The translations under genes and the position numbers were made by a program. This document shows, in pieces, positions 37,050-48,982 of a stretch of 64,000 bases of DNA. Origin of the DNA: Pseudomonas viridiflava (lineage in GTDB: Bacteria > Pseudomonadota > Gammaproteobacteria > Pseudomonadales > Pseudomonadaceae); NCBI RefSeq assembly GCF_900573885.1, contig NZ_UPSE01000363.1, positions 124,001 to 188,000 of the forward strand, read 5' to 3'. Position 1 is the stretch's first letter; the number at the start of each line of letters is the position of its first letter. Under the pieces are notes generated by a model. That model saw nothing but the letters and a program-made list of their open reading frames with translations, searched no databases and was not told where the DNA came from.

Positions 37050-40000
37050 ATGCGGCTGAAGTGCATCAAGCTGGCGGGGTTCAAATCCTTCGTCGACCCC
37101 ACCACCGTGAACTTCCCCAGCAATATGGCGGCGGTGGTCGGGCCCAATGGCTGCGGCAAGTCCAATATCATCGACGCCGTGCGCTGGGTGATGGGCGAGA
37201 GCTCGGCGAAGAACCTGCGCGGCGAGTCGATGACCGACGTCATCTTCAATGGCTCCAACACGCGTAAACCGGTAACCCAGGCCAGCATCGAGCTGATTTT
37301 CGATAACAGCGACAGCACGCTGGTGGGCGAGTACGCCGGCTACGCCGAAATTTCCATCCGCCGCCGCGTCACCCGCGACAGCCAGAACACCTATTTCCTC
37401 AATGGCACCAAGTGCCGTCGCCGCGACATCACCGACATTTTCCTAGGCACCGGCCTGGGCCCGCGCAGCTATTCGATCATCGAGCAGGGCATGATCTCCA
37501 AGCTGATCGAAGCCAAGCCTGAAGACCTGCGCAATTTCATCGAAGAAGCGGCCGGAATTTCCAAGTACAAGGAACGCCGCCGCGAAACCGAAAATCGTAT
37601 TCGCCGCACCCACGAAAACCTCGCGCGCCTGACTGACCTGCGTGAAGAGCTGGAGCGTCAGCTTGACCGCCTGCATCGCCAGGCGCAGTCGGCGGAGAAG
37701 TATCAGGAATACAAAGCCGAAGAACGCCAGCTCAAGGCGCAGTTGTCGGCCTTGAAGTGGCAGGCGCTGAACGAGCAGGTGGGGCAGCGCGAGGCGGTGA
37801 TCGGCAATCAGGAAATCGGTTTCGAAGCCTTGGTGGCGGAGCAGCGCAATGCCGATGCCAGCATCGAGCGCTTTCGCGATGGCCACCATGAATTGTCCGA
37901 ACGCTTCAACCTCGTGCAAGGCCGCTTTTACTCGGTAGGTGGCGATATCGCGCGCGTCGAGCAAAGCATTCAGCACGGTCAGCAACGCTTGCGCCAATTG
38001 CAGGACGACCTCAACGAAGCCGAACGCGCGCGCCTGGAAACCGAATCTCACCTGGGCCACGACCGCACCTTGCTCGCCACCCTAGGCGAGGAATTGGCGA
38101 TGCTCGAACCCGAGCAGGAAATGACCAACGCCGCCGCTGAAGAAGCCGCCGCCGCGCTGGAAGAGTCCGAAAGCGCCATGCAAGGCTGGCAAGGCCAGTG
38201 GGACGACTTCAACCTGCGCTCCGCCGAGCCCCGGCGTCAGGCCGAGGTGCAGCAGTCGCGCATTCAGCAACTGGAACAAAGCCTGGAGCGATTGGCCGAG
38301 CGTCAGCGTCGTCTGAACGACGAACGGGTGTTGCTCTCGGCTGACCCTGAAGACGCCGCCATTCTTGAACTCAGCGAGCAAGTGGCCAGCAGCGAACTGA
38401 CCCTGGAAGACCTGCAACACGCCGAGCAGGCAATGGTCGAGCGCCTGGAGCAACTGCGCGGCGAACTGCTGCAAGCCGGGCAGGCGCAACAGCAGGCTCA
38501 AGGCGAACTGCAACGCTTGAACGGTCGCCTGGCCTCATTGGAAGCCTTGCAGCAAGCCGCGCTCGACCCTGGCAAGGGCACCGCCGATTGGCTGCGCGAA
38601 AACCAGCTCAACGCACGGCCGCGGCTCGCCGAAGGCCTGCGGGTGGAAGCCGGTTGGGAGCTGGCGGTGGAAACCGTGCTGGGCGCCGATCTGCAAGCGG
38701 TGTTGCTGGATGATCCGCAGCAGGTGGGTTCGCTCGATCTTGCCGGCTTCGAACAAGGTGATTTGCGTCTGCTCAGTCCTGCCAAAGGTGGCGCACGGGT
38801 GGCCGGCAGCTTGCTCGACAAAGTCGAAGCCAGCGTGGATCTGGCGCCGTGGCTGGGCAAGGTCAAACCGGTACAAACGCTGGATCAAGCCCTGGCCTTG
38901 CGCGCTCAGCTAGGCGAGGGCGAGAGCCTGATCAGCCGCGATGGCTATTGGGTCGGCCGGCATTTTCTGCGGGTGCGTCGTGCCAGCGAAGCCGAGAGCG
39001 GCGTGCTGGCCCGTGTTCAGGAGATCGAGCGGCTGGGCCTTGAGCGTGACGAGCGCGAAGCCAGCCTGGCCAGCCTCGACGAACACCTACAAGCGCTGCG
39101 CGAAACCCAGCAGCACCAAGAACAAAGCCGCGAAGAGCAGCGCCGTCGTCTGCAAGACGAGGCGCGCCGCCAGGGCGAGCTGAAGGCGCAGTTGTCTGCC
39201 GGCCAGGCCAAGGTTGAGCAGCTGACGCTGCGCCGCCGCCGTCTGGATGAAGAGCTCACCGAGCTGGGCGAACAGCGCGCCATTGAAGTCGAGCAACTCG
39301 GCGAAGCGCGTCTGCACCTGCAAGACGCCCTCGACGCCATGGCCCTGGATACCGAACAACGCGAACTGCTCATGGCGCAGCGCGACGCGTTGCGTGAACG
39401 CCTCGACCGCGTGCGCCAGGAAGCCCGCCAGCACAAAGACCATGCGCACCAACTGGCCGTGCGCCTCGGCTCGCTCAAGGCGCAACACGACTCCACGCGC
39501 CAGGCACTTGAACGCCTGGAATTGCAGGCCGAGCGCCTGCACGAAAAACGCGAGCAGCTGAACCTCAACCTCGACGAAGGTGCCGCGCCGCTGGAAGAGC
39601 TGCGCATGAAGCTAGAGGAGCTGCTCGACAAACGCATGGGCGTGGAAGATGAACTCAAGTTCGCCCGCCTGGCCCTGGAAGACGCCGACCGCCAGTTGCG
39701 CGACGCCGAAAAACGCCGCAGCTCGGCCGAACAACAGTCGCAACTGCTGCGCACCCAGCTGGAGCAGCAGCGCATGGAATGGCAATCGCTGACCGTGCGC
39801 CGCAAAGCCATTCAAGACCAGTTGCTGGAAGACAACTACGACCTGCACGGCGTGCTTGGCACCTTGCCGAGCGAGGCCAACGAGAAATCGTGGGAAGAAG
39901 AACTTGAGCGCCTCGCCGCGCGTATCCAGCGTTTGGGGCCGATCAACCTGGCGGCCATCGACGAATACCAGCAGCAGGGCGAGCGCAAGCGTTATCTGGA

Positions 40001-40547
40001 TGCGCAGGACGCTGATCTGGTTGAAGCGCTGGACACGCTGGAAAACGTGATCCGAAAAATCGACAAGGAAACCCGCAACCGCTTCAAGGAAACCTTTGAC
40101 CAAATCAATGGCGGCTTGCAGGCGCTGTTCCCGAAGGTATTCGGCGGCGGCAATGCCTACCTGGAACTGACCGGCGAAGACCTGCTCGATACTGGCGTCA
40201 CCATCATGGCGCGCCCGCCGGGTAAGAAGAACAGCACCATTCACCTGCTTTCCGGTGGCGAAAAGGCACTGACCGCACTGGCCCTGGTATTTGCCATTTT
40301 CAAACTCAATCCGGCGCCGTTCTGCATGCTCGACGAAGTAGACGCGCCCCTCGACGACGCCAACGTAGGCCGCTACGCCCGCTTGGTTAAAGAGATGTCG
40401 GCGACCGTGCAATTCATCTATATCACCCACAACAAAATCGCCATGGAAATGGCCGATCAGTTGATGGGCGTAACAATGCATGAACCTGGCTGCTCGCGGC
40501 TTGTCGCAGTAGATGTCGAAGAAGCCTTGGCTTTGGTGGAGGCATAA
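37050..40547 (+). CDS. smc: Chromosome segregation protein SMC
   Basis: The 1165-residue ATPase has an N-terminal Walker A (GPNGCGKSNI, about 32-41), long coiled coils (165-490 and 650-1000), a hinge (510-640), and a C-terminal signature LLSGGEKALTALAL with Walker B CMLDEVDAPLDD. It holds DNA loops and helps separate chromosomes. ScpA/ScpB are not in the window. zipA follows. Confidence 0.96.
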   Translation: MRLKCIKLAGFKSFVDPTTVNFPSNMAAVVGPNGCGKSNIIDAVRWVMGESSAKNLRGESMTDVIFNGSNTRKPVTQASIELIFDNSDSTLVGEYAGYAEISIRRRVTRDSQNTYFLNGTKCRRRDITDIFLGTGLGPRSYSIIEQGMISKLIEAKPEDLRNFIEEAAGISKYKERRRETENRIRRTHENLARLTDLREELERQLDRLHRQAQSAEKYQEYKAEERQLKAQLSALKWQALNEQVGQREAVIGNQEIGFEALVAEQRNADASIERFRDGHHELSERFNLVQGRFYSVGGDIARVEQSIQHGQQRLRQLQDDLNEAERARLETESHLGHDRTLLATLGEELAMLEPEQEMTNAAAEEAAAALEESESAMQGWQGQWDDFNLRSAEPRRQAEVQQSRIQQLEQSLERLAERQRRLNDERVLLSADPEDAAILELSEQVASSELTLEDLQHAEQAMVERLEQLRGELLQAGQAQQQAQGELQRLNGRLASLEALQQAALDPGKGTADWLRENQLNARPRLAEGLRVEAGWELAVETVLGADLQAVLLDDPQQVGSLDLAGFEQGDLRLLSPAKGGARVAGSLLDKVEASVDLAPWLGKVKPVQTLDQALALRAQLGEGESLISRDGYWVGRHFLRVRRASEAESGVLARVQEIERLGLERDEREASLASLDEHLQALRETQQHQEQSREEQRRRLQDEARRQGELKAQLSAGQAKVEQLTLRRRRLDEELTELGEQRAIEVEQLGEARLHLQDALDAMALDTEQRELLMAQRDALRERLDRVRQEARQHKDHAHQLAVRLGSLKAQHDSTRQALERLELQAERLHEKREQLNLNLDEGAAPLEELRMKLEELLDKRMGVEDELKFARLALEDADRQLRDAEKRRSSAEQQSQLLRTQLEQQRMEWQSLTVRRKAIQDQLLEDNYDLHGVLGTLPSEANEKSWEEELERLAARIQRLGPINLAAIDEYQQQGERKRYLDAQDADLVEALDTLENVIRKIDKETRNRFKETFDQINGGLQALFPKVFGGGNAYLELTGEDLLDTGVTIMARPPGKKNSTIHLLSGGEKALTALALVFAIFKLNPAPFCMLDEVDAPLDDANVGRYARLVKEMSATVQFIYITHNKIAMEMADQLMGVTMHEPGCSRLVAVDVEEALALVEA

Positions 40548-40747
40548 CGCGTACAGCGGTGTAAAGTTGCCTTTCGTCGTGCTAGCTTATTGCCCACTAT
40601 TTTTTATTTGCGGGAAATGCCTGTCAGAACATGGAGTTGATGCACGAAGTCTGAAGTTGCTGACGGCTGTTTTTATTGGGTCATCGGGTTAAGTCACAGG
40701 GCGGATGCCCTTCTTTATTATTATTTTTTCAGGGGCTACAGAATTAC

Positions 40748-41581
40748 ATGGAAATCGGTCTGCGGGAGTGGCTGATCGTCATCGGCATCATTGTTATCGC
40801 TGGCATTCTGTTCGATGGCTGGCGGCGCATGCGTGGTGGCAAAGGCAAGTTGAAATTCAAGTTGGACCGTAGTTTCTCCAACCTTCCAGATGATGACGGC
40901 GTGCCTGAACTGCTGGGCCCGCCGCGCGTTCTCGACCGCCACACCGAACCAAAGGTCGAAGAAGAAGATTTGCCGGCGATGAGCCCGCGCGAATTGAATC
41001 GTCGCCGCGGCAAAGTGGTAGAGCCCAGCCAGGGCGATTTGAACCTGGGTATCGAAGAGCCGGTGCCAACGCTGCTTAATCCGGTTGACGATGCCGAGCC
41101 GAAAAAACGTAATGCCAGCGTGCCGCAAGACAGCAAAGACTTGCCGCCTGTTGAAGAAGTGTTGGTCATCAACGTAGTTGCCCGTGAAGGCGAAGGCTTT
41201 AATGGCCCGGCACTGTTGCAGAATATTCTGGAAAGTGGCCTGCGCTTTGGCGAGATGGATATTTTTCACCGTCACGAAAGCATGGCCGGCAATGGCGAAG
41301 TGTTGTTCTCCATGGCCAACGGGGTTAAACCCGGCACATTCGATCTGGACGACATCGATCAATTCAACACCCGTGCCGTGAGTTTCTTCCTGGGTCTGCC
41401 AGGCCCGCGTCATCCAAAACAGGCATTTGATGTAATGGTGGCTGCAGCGCGCAAATTGGCCCACGAGTTGAGCGGCGAATTGAAAGATGACCAGCGCAGC
41501 GTCATGACCGCGCAAACCATCGAACATTACCGCCAGCGCATCGTCGAATTCGAGCGCAAGGCCCTGACCAACAAACGCTGA
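40748..41581 (+). CDS. zipA: Cell division protein ZipA
   Basis: The ATG at 40748 ([25 protein letters not shown]) gives 277 residues with a membrane helix at once, followed by a charged linker and the FtsZ-binding C-terminal domain (about 140-270, [24 protein letters not shown]). It anchors FtsZ to the inner membrane at the septum. The longer frame upstream is not coding. Order smc-zipA-ligA is standard in the genus. Confidence 0.93.
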   Translation: MEIGLREWLIVIGIIVIAGILFDGWRRMRGGKGKLKFKLDRSFSNLPDDDGVPELLGPPRVLDRHTEPKVEEEDLPAMSPRELNRRRGKVVEPSQGDLNLGIEEPVPTLLNPVDDAEPKKRNASVPQDSKDLPPVEEVLVINVVAREGEGFNGPALLQNILESGLRFGEMDIFHRHESMAGNGEVLFSMANGVKPGTFDLDDIDQFNTRAVSFFLGLPGPRHPKQAFDVMVAAARKLAHELSGELKDDQRSVMTAQTIEHYRQRIVEFERKALTNKR

Positions 41582-41600
41582 TAGCCAGCCGCTGTTTTTT

Positions 41601-41658
41601 GTAGGAGCGAGCGTGCTCGCGAAGCTGTTAGAGCAATCGCCAGCAAGCTACCTCCTAC
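41601..41658. repeat. Degenerate paired REP element
   Basis: GTAGGAGCGAGCGTGCTCGC and a decayed inverted half ending in CTCCTAC lie between zipA and ligA. Confidence 0.75.
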
Positions 41659-41675
41659 GCAGATCTAGAATGACT

Positions 41676-44089
<2,414 letters not shown>

Positions 44090-44140
44090 AGCCGGGGTTT
44101 GCAGGAAATCCGGCTAAAGCCGCTTCCCAATTCAACCCGG

Positions 44141-44202
44141 ATCGCGGCTAAAGCCGCTCCCACAGCCTGCACAATCTCTGTGGGAACGGCTTTAGCCGCG
44201 AT
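44141..44202. repeat. Paired REP element between ligA and the HU gene
   Basis: ATCGCGGCTAAAGCCGCTCC and GGAACGGCTTTAGCCGCGAT form nearly perfect 25-nt arms. A further half copy lies at 44107-44129. It separates two converging genes and may act as their terminator. Confidence 0.88.
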
Positions 44203-44218
44203 GTTTTTCAGCCAAGCC

Positions 44219-44497
44219 TCAATTGATCGCGTCGCTCAACGCTTTGGCCGGCACGTACTTGACCACTTTCTTTGCAGCAATCTCGATCGCCTTGCCGGTC
44301 TGAGGGTTGCGGCCGGTGCGGGCGGGGCGGTCGGCGACTTTCAGTTTGCCGATGCCGGGCAAGGTGATCTCGTCGTAGTTCTCCAGCGCGTCGCTGACGA
44401 TCTCGCTCAGCTGTTCCAGCACCGCGCGCACGGTCGCTTTCGAGGCGTCGGTGGCTTCGGCGATATCGCTGATCAACTGGTCTTTGCTCATGGCCAT
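44219..44497 (-). CDS. HU-family DNA-binding protein
   Basis: The 92-residue protein shows MSKDQLISDIAEATDASKATVRAVLEQL, the GIGKLKVADRPARTGRNPQTGKAIEI arm and KKVVKYVPAKALSDAIN. These match the HU/IHF fold with the DNA-intercalating proline arm. It is a nucleoid protein. It is not the main hupB copy by context, and a paralogue role is inferred. Confidence 0.9.
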   Translation of the reverse strand: MAMSKDQLISDIAEATDASKATVRAVLEQLSEIVSDALENYDEITLPGIGKLKVADRPARTGRNPQTGKAIEIAAKKVVKYVPAKALSDAIN

Positions 44498-44745
44498 GCT
44501 GGCATTTCCTTTAACGGTTACTGAATGGGGTGCTGCGCGAAAGCCGGCACGCTAGCACAAATGTCGTGGCCGATCAGGCACCTGGCAGATTTTTCCTCGA
44601 CGCCTTCAAGCCCCTCTGGTCCTTGGCCGATAGCCTCACAAGCGTCGCGTGTGGCAGTGATCTCAAAGCGCCTGCAACACGCCCGATAAAAACGCAGCGA
44701 GCGTCTACGCTTGCAAAGAGTTGTTCTGTCGTCTGGAGAGTCATC

Positions 44746-46380
44746 ATGCTGCGCGTGTTTGCCGACTTGGGTTTTCGCTGGAAAATTGCCCTGCCCATCC
44801 TGGTGCTGGCCGTGTTGTTGGTTCTGATGGGTGTACTGGGGGTGCGAGGCATCACCCAGGTCGCCGATTCCAGCGGCAAGTTGACCAACCGGTATCTGCC
44901 CGCCATCAGCCTGCTGCTCAATGCCGACCGCGACCTGTACCAGGCTTTCGTGGCCGAGCGCAGCCTGCTCGACGAGGCTGCAGGCGAGCACATCGCCGGA
45001 TTGAAAACATCCCACGCCGAAAACATGCAACAGGCCTATGACCGCGTGCACAAATACGCCGACATGGACCCCAGCCCCGAAGCCAAGGCCCTGGTCGCCC
45101 AGTTCGATCAGGGGTACGCCACGTGGAAAGCCACCACGCTGCAAGTAGTGCAACTGGCCGGTAGCGACCCCACGGCCGCCAGTGAGCTGAGTTTCGGCAC
45201 CAGCGAGGCGCAGTTCGAAGCCATGCGCGATGCCATTGATAAGCTCGGCGAACTGGAAGACGGCGCTGCGAACGCCGAGGGCACCGCCGCCATCAGCCAA
45301 GGTGAGGAGCTCAGCTGGCAACAAGGTGGCATCGTCGCCTTTGGCCTGCTGGTGTGCCTGATTCTGGTGGTGGGCTTCCCGATTCTGGTGACCCGTCCGC
45401 TGGAGAACCTGCTGCACCGCATCGAACAGATTGCCGATGGCGACGGCGATTTGCGCGTGCGGCTGGACGTGCTGTCGCGCGACGAATTGGGCCAACTGAG
45501 CGCTGCGTTCAACCGCTTTCTCGACAAGTTGCAACCGCTGATCAAAGAGGTTGGCCGGGTGACTGGCGAAGTGGCTGCTTCGGCGCAGAGTCTGGCTGGC
45601 ATGGCCGCCGCGAACGACCGGTTGATCAGCAGCGAACATGCCGCCGTCGACCAGGTGAGCACCGCCGCGACCGAAATGAGCGCAGCGGTCAACGAAGTGG
45701 CCCGCAACGCACAAAATGCCGCCGATGCCGCGCGCAGCGCCGAAGTGCAATCGCGCGAGGGCGCTCAGGTGGTAGGCGCAACCATTAGCGCCATGCGCCA
45801 GTTGGCCCAGGAAGTGGAGAGCGCGTCCGGCATCATTCAAACCCTGGAACAAGAGACCGCGAGCATTGGCGCCGTACTGGCGGTGATCAAAGGCATCGCC
45901 GAACAGACCAACCTGCTTGCCCTCAACGCGGCCATCGAAGCCGCACGGGCAGGGGAGCAAGGCCGCGGTTTCGCCGTGGTGGCCGACGAAGTCCGCGCCC
46001 TGGCCGCGCGCACCCAAGACTCGACCAAAGACATTCAGAACATGATCGAGCGCCTGCAAATCGGCGTGCAGAACGCCGTAAAAGCCATGGACTCGGGCAG
46101 CATCAAAGCCCGCGACAGCGTTGATCGCGCGGCGGGGGTCGACCAGATCTTGTCGGACTCCAGCAGCTCGGTCGGACGCATCAACGACATGGCCGCGCAA
46201 ATCGCCACAGCGTGCGAAGAGCAAAGCAGCGTCACCGAAGAAATTGCCCGCAACATCAGCGACATCCGCGAACTGTCCAACGAAGCTGCCAGCACCTCGG
46301 AGCGCAGCACCGAGGCCAGTCAGCGGCTTTCCGAGTTGTCGTCCGGGTTGGCGAAACTGGTAGGCAGCTTCCGCGTTTAG
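44746..46380 (+). CDS. Methyl-accepting chemotaxis protein
   Basis: The ATG at 44746 with GGAGAG upstream gives 544 residues. Helix 1 (about 13-33) and helix 2 (about 195-215) flank a four-helix-bundle ligand domain. HAMP (215-270) and the cytoplasmic signalling hairpin follow, with [20 protein letters not shown] near 385-404. It should sense a small ligand in the periplasm and signal to CheA. The ligand is unknown. Confidence 0.92.
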   Translation: MLRVFADLGFRWKIALPILVLAVLLVLMGVLGVRGITQVADSSGKLTNRYLPAISLLLNADRDLYQAFVAERSLLDEAAGEHIAGLKTSHAENMQQAYDRVHKYADMDPSPEAKALVAQFDQGYATWKATTLQVVQLAGSDPTAASELSFGTSEAQFEAMRDAIDKLGELEDGAANAEGTAAISQGEELSWQQGGIVAFGLLVCLILVVGFPILVTRPLENLLHRIEQIADGDGDLRVRLDVLSRDELGQLSAAFNRFLDKLQPLIKEVGRVTGEVAASAQSLAGMAAANDRLISSEHAAVDQVSTAATEMSAAVNEVARNAQNAADAARSAEVQSREGAQVVGATISAMRQLAQEVESASGIIQTLEQETASIGAVLAVIKGIAEQTNLLALNAAIEAARAGEQGRGFAVVADEVRALAARTQDSTKDIQNMIERLQIGVQNAVKAMDSGSIKARDSVDRAAGVDQILSDSSSSVGRINDMAAQIATACEEQSSVTEEIARNISDIRELSNEAASTSERSTEASQRLSELSSGLAKLVGSFRV

Positions 46381-46390
46381 CGCGAGCTTT

Positions 46391-46418
46391 TGTAGGAGCC
46401 ACCAAGGTGGCTCCTACA
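46391..46418. repeat. Short perfect hairpin of the TGTAGGAGC type
   Basis: TGTAGGAGCCACC and GGTGGCTCCTACA are 13-bp perfect arms around AA, just after the chemoreceptor stop codon. It is a compact REP variant. Confidence 0.8.
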
Positions 46419-46536
46419 GAACGGGGTTTATATAGCTGCGCTCAATACATAACCGCCAAATTCCGGATGGATTTGATAGCGTCGCGGTCATCTGGCTTTT
46501 CTACCGTGCGAGCTCCTTCATCGCCACGGAACCGCC

Positions 46537-47970
46537 ATGAATCCTTTACTGCTCCGCCTGACCCTGACGTTAGCCGCTGTCTGGATGCCCCAGGCCGCCC
46601 ACGCCGCCGGCCTTGCCGATTTCACCTTCACCGCCAACGCGGCCATCTCCGGCTATAACCGCGAAAACCTCACCGGGGTCACGCCGCAGCAATGCGCCGA
46701 GGCCTGTCAGGCCAGTGATCGTTCAGGCTGGTGCGTGTCGTTCGACTTCAACCGAACCACCAGCGCCTGCGACCTGAGCGACAAGCGTGCCGCCGATGTG
46801 GGCGGGCTGAAGACCGACTACAGCGGCAACCCCTACGACCATTACTCGCTGAAACCGGACCCGTTGCGGGTGTTTTCCCGCGTGACCAATGCCGCCATTT
46901 CCGGCTACAACGTGGAAAACCTGCCAAACGTAACGCCCCGGGACTGCGCCGCCGCCTGCACCGACGCCAGCCGCAGCAGTTGGTGTAAATCCTTCGACTT
47001 CAACAAAACCACCAATGCCTGCGATTTGAGTGACAAACGCGCCAGTGATGTCGGCGGGCTGAAAACCAACTACACCGGCAATCCGTACGACCACTACTTC
47101 ATTGTGGCCGGCGAAGGCGTGGCCAATCCCGTTCCTGGAAAAAAACATGTGCTGCTGATCGGGCTCGACGGCCTGCGCGGCGACGCGCTGTTCTGCGAAG
47201 GCTGCGCGGCAACCCCGGCCATGAGTGCGCTGGCCAATGGCGGGGCTTTTCACCGCAACGTACTGGCCGGCGGTGTGCAAGACACCTTCAGTGGCCCCGG
47301 TTGGGCGACCGCTTTCACCGGCTTCTGGGCCGACGCCCATGGCGTGACCAGCAACACCATCGACCTGACCATGCGCAAACCGCACGTGTTCGACCTGCTC
47401 AAGCAGCAGTACCCGACCGCCACCGTGGGCGTGGTCGGCGACTGGTTCAACATCACCCACAACCTGAAACCCGTGGGTGCGGACTTCGTTGTGGCCAACA
47501 GCGCCAAGAACTCCCAACAGGCGACCGATACCGTCAAAGGCTGGCTAAGCTGGAAAAACCCGCCGACGGCGATCTTCTACTACCTGCACAACGCCGACAT
47601 CCATGCCCCGAGCTACGCGCCGTTGAACGCCTTCTACCAGAGCAAGATTCGTGACGAGGATGCGCAGATTCAGCAAGTGCTCGATGCGCTGGCAGCGCGT
47701 CCGGACTACGCCAACGAAGAATGGCTGATCGTCGTCGCCTCCGACCATGGCGGGCTCAACAGCGGTCACGGCGGGCAGAGTGCAGGGGAGCGCAACACCA
47801 TTCTTATCCTCAACAACAGCTACCAGAACCCAGGCAAAACCCCGTACTGCATTGGCGACATGACCGCGACGCCGCTCCTGCAAGCTGACGGCGTAACGCC
47901 GCATATCCTCGACTTCCTCAACCTGCCAAACGCCACCGCCGGGAAAAAATACCCCGGCTGCGGGCAGTAG
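46537..47970 (+). CDS. Secreted phosphodiesterase/nucleotide pyrophosphatase-like protein with two PAN domains
   Basis: A signal peptide (MNPLLLRLTLTLAAVWMPQAAHA) precedes two tandem PAN/apple-like repeats (residues about 34-103 and 117-187). They share NAAISGYN.ENL, C.SFDFN.TT.ACDLSDKRA and GLKT.Y.GNPYDHY. The C-terminal domain (200-475) is of the alkaline-phosphatase superfamily: LLIGLDGLRGDAL, a Thr/Ser region GPGWATAFTG, and ASDHGGLNSGHGG for metal. PAN domains bind proteins or glycans, so the enzyme is probably targeted to a surface. The substrate is unknown. Confidence 0.85.
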   Translation: MNPLLLRLTLTLAAVWMPQAAHAAGLADFTFTANAAISGYNRENLTGVTPQQCAEACQASDRSGWCVSFDFNRTTSACDLSDKRAADVGGLKTDYSGNPYDHYSLKPDPLRVFSRVTNAAISGYNVENLPNVTPRDCAAACTDASRSSWCKSFDFNKTTNACDLSDKRASDVGGLKTNYTGNPYDHYFIVAGEGVANPVPGKKHVLLIGLDGLRGDALFCEGCAATPAMSALANGGAFHRNVLAGGVQDTFSGPGWATAFTGFWADAHGVTSNTIDLTMRKPHVFDLLKQQYPTATVGVVGDWFNITHNLKPVGADFVVANSAKNSQQATDTVKGWLSWKNPPTAIFYYLHNADIHAPSYAPLNAFYQSKIRDEDAQIQQVLDALAARPDYANEEWLIVVASDHGGLNSGHGGQSAGERNTILILNNSYQNPGKTPYCIGDMTATPLLQADGVTPHILDFLNLPNATAGKKYPGCGQ

Positions 47971-48023
47971 GGCCTGCATCGCAAGTGCTTGTAGTGGATG
48001 CGTTTTTAAACCGCACGAGGCGG

Positions 48024-48051
48024 TTGTAAGTTCTTAACAAGCCGGTACAAT
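48024..48051 (+). promoter_or_regulatory. Promoter of ffs copy 1
   Basis: TTGTAA (48024-48029) and TACAAT (48046-48051) are 16 bp apart, pointing into the SRP RNA gene. The corresponding sequence before ffs copy 2 is different. Confidence 0.7.
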
Positions 48052-48068
48052 GGCGCGGCCTTCAGCCT

Positions 48069-48202
48069 TGAAGGCACGCGTTATGGTGACCCCCATCGGT
48101 CCCCCCGCAACGATTACCCGTTAACCTGGTCAGGTCCGGAAGGAAGCAGCCACAGCGGGAACATTGTGTGCCGGGGTGTGGCTGGTGGGGGTTGCCTCCT
48201 TC
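48069..48202. repeat. 134-bp direct repeat, left copy (attL-like)
   Basis: Bases 48069-48202 are identical to 55298-55431, with no mismatch seen on reading both. The repeat covers the whole ffs gene plus about 17 bases upstream. The sequences diverge on both sides. Confidence 0.95.
48086..48199 (+). ncRNA. ffs: 4.5S signal recognition particle RNA, copy 1
   Basis: The conserved SRP core GGTCAGGTCCGGAAGGAAGC is present near 48129-48148. The 5' ACCCCCA pairs with 3' TGGGGGT to close the hairpin. The promoter upstream looks intact and a small terminator follows, so this copy should be expressed. It works with Ffh in co-translational membrane targeting. Ends are approximate. Confidence 0.93.
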
Positions 48203-48208
48203 CCGTAA

Positions 48209-48233
48209 GTCCTTGATTCTGCAAGGATTTATC
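48209..48233 (+). terminator. Terminator-like hairpin after ffs copy 1
   Basis: TCCTTG (48210-48215) pairs with CAAGGA (48222-48227), followed by TTTAT. It lies just past the end of the direct repeat, so copy 2 does not have it. Confidence 0.55.
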
Positions 48234-48539
48234 AGTAAAAAATCTCGAAGTGTGACAGCGTTTAGGTACACCTAAGTGGTGCACCGTGCTGGCGATCCTA
48301 CCTAGTTAATTTTACTCACACCATCCTAGCCACTCAGTTTGCAGTGTCATCTGTGAGTCGCCACGACCAATCACTCTTGTGCATAAATCTGCTTTTTGGC
48401 GGCAATGTAGGCATTGCATCTGCTTGAATGCGTTCAACCTCTCTCCCTAGGCCCCTGGAAGTAGTAGGCAACCCAGAAGACAACCCCGATATCACAGGCG
48501 ACAACCTGAGGTGCTTTTAAGATTGCCTCATTTAAGAAG

Positions 48540-48825
48540 AAAAGCAGAGCTTCGCCCGCTTCACCATTGCTAGGTTTGTACACTCGCGCGCGCTTGAACG
48601 AACTCTGCCAGCTCTACCTTGACGACGTAGGAACCGTGAACGGTATTGAGTGCATTCACTTCCGGGAAACCAGGCCAGACCAGAAGTTGAAGTCGTTGTC
48701 CTGAGCGGTTGGTGCCGATTCATTCCAAGCTCCGGGAGCTAGGGTTTTTGGAGTTCTTCAAGGCACAGCGGGGGCTTGGATATCAGCGGTTTTTTGCTGA
48801 ATCACTCCACCCCAGGGAGGGGGGA
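48540..48825 (+). pseudogene. Decayed tyrosine-integrase catalytic fragment
   Basis: One frame from about 48555 reads PLLGLYTRARLNELCQLYLD and on through DDVGTVNGIECIHFRETRPD to a TGA at 48702. The next frame then resumes at 48706 with RLVPIHSKLRELGFLEF and FKAQR. Together these match the catalytic core of phage-type tyrosine recombinases, including the first catalytic Arg in the ARLNEL box. The N-terminal two thirds, and the HxxR and Tyr boxes, are missing or unrecognisable, so it is inactive. The 780-bp gap 48203-48982 holds only this relic. Confidence 0.75.
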
Positions 48826-48982
48826 ACACTGCACAGCATAATTACTAAAAGACCGACAGATTTTTCGCCCAAAAATAGTCGGCACACTACTCGGCATGTT
48901 CGGGCTAGGGCTGTGCCCTTGGATACAAGGTGTGTCACGCACAGGCTACAACGCCGAGTATTCAACGTTCCCTCACAAGCTG

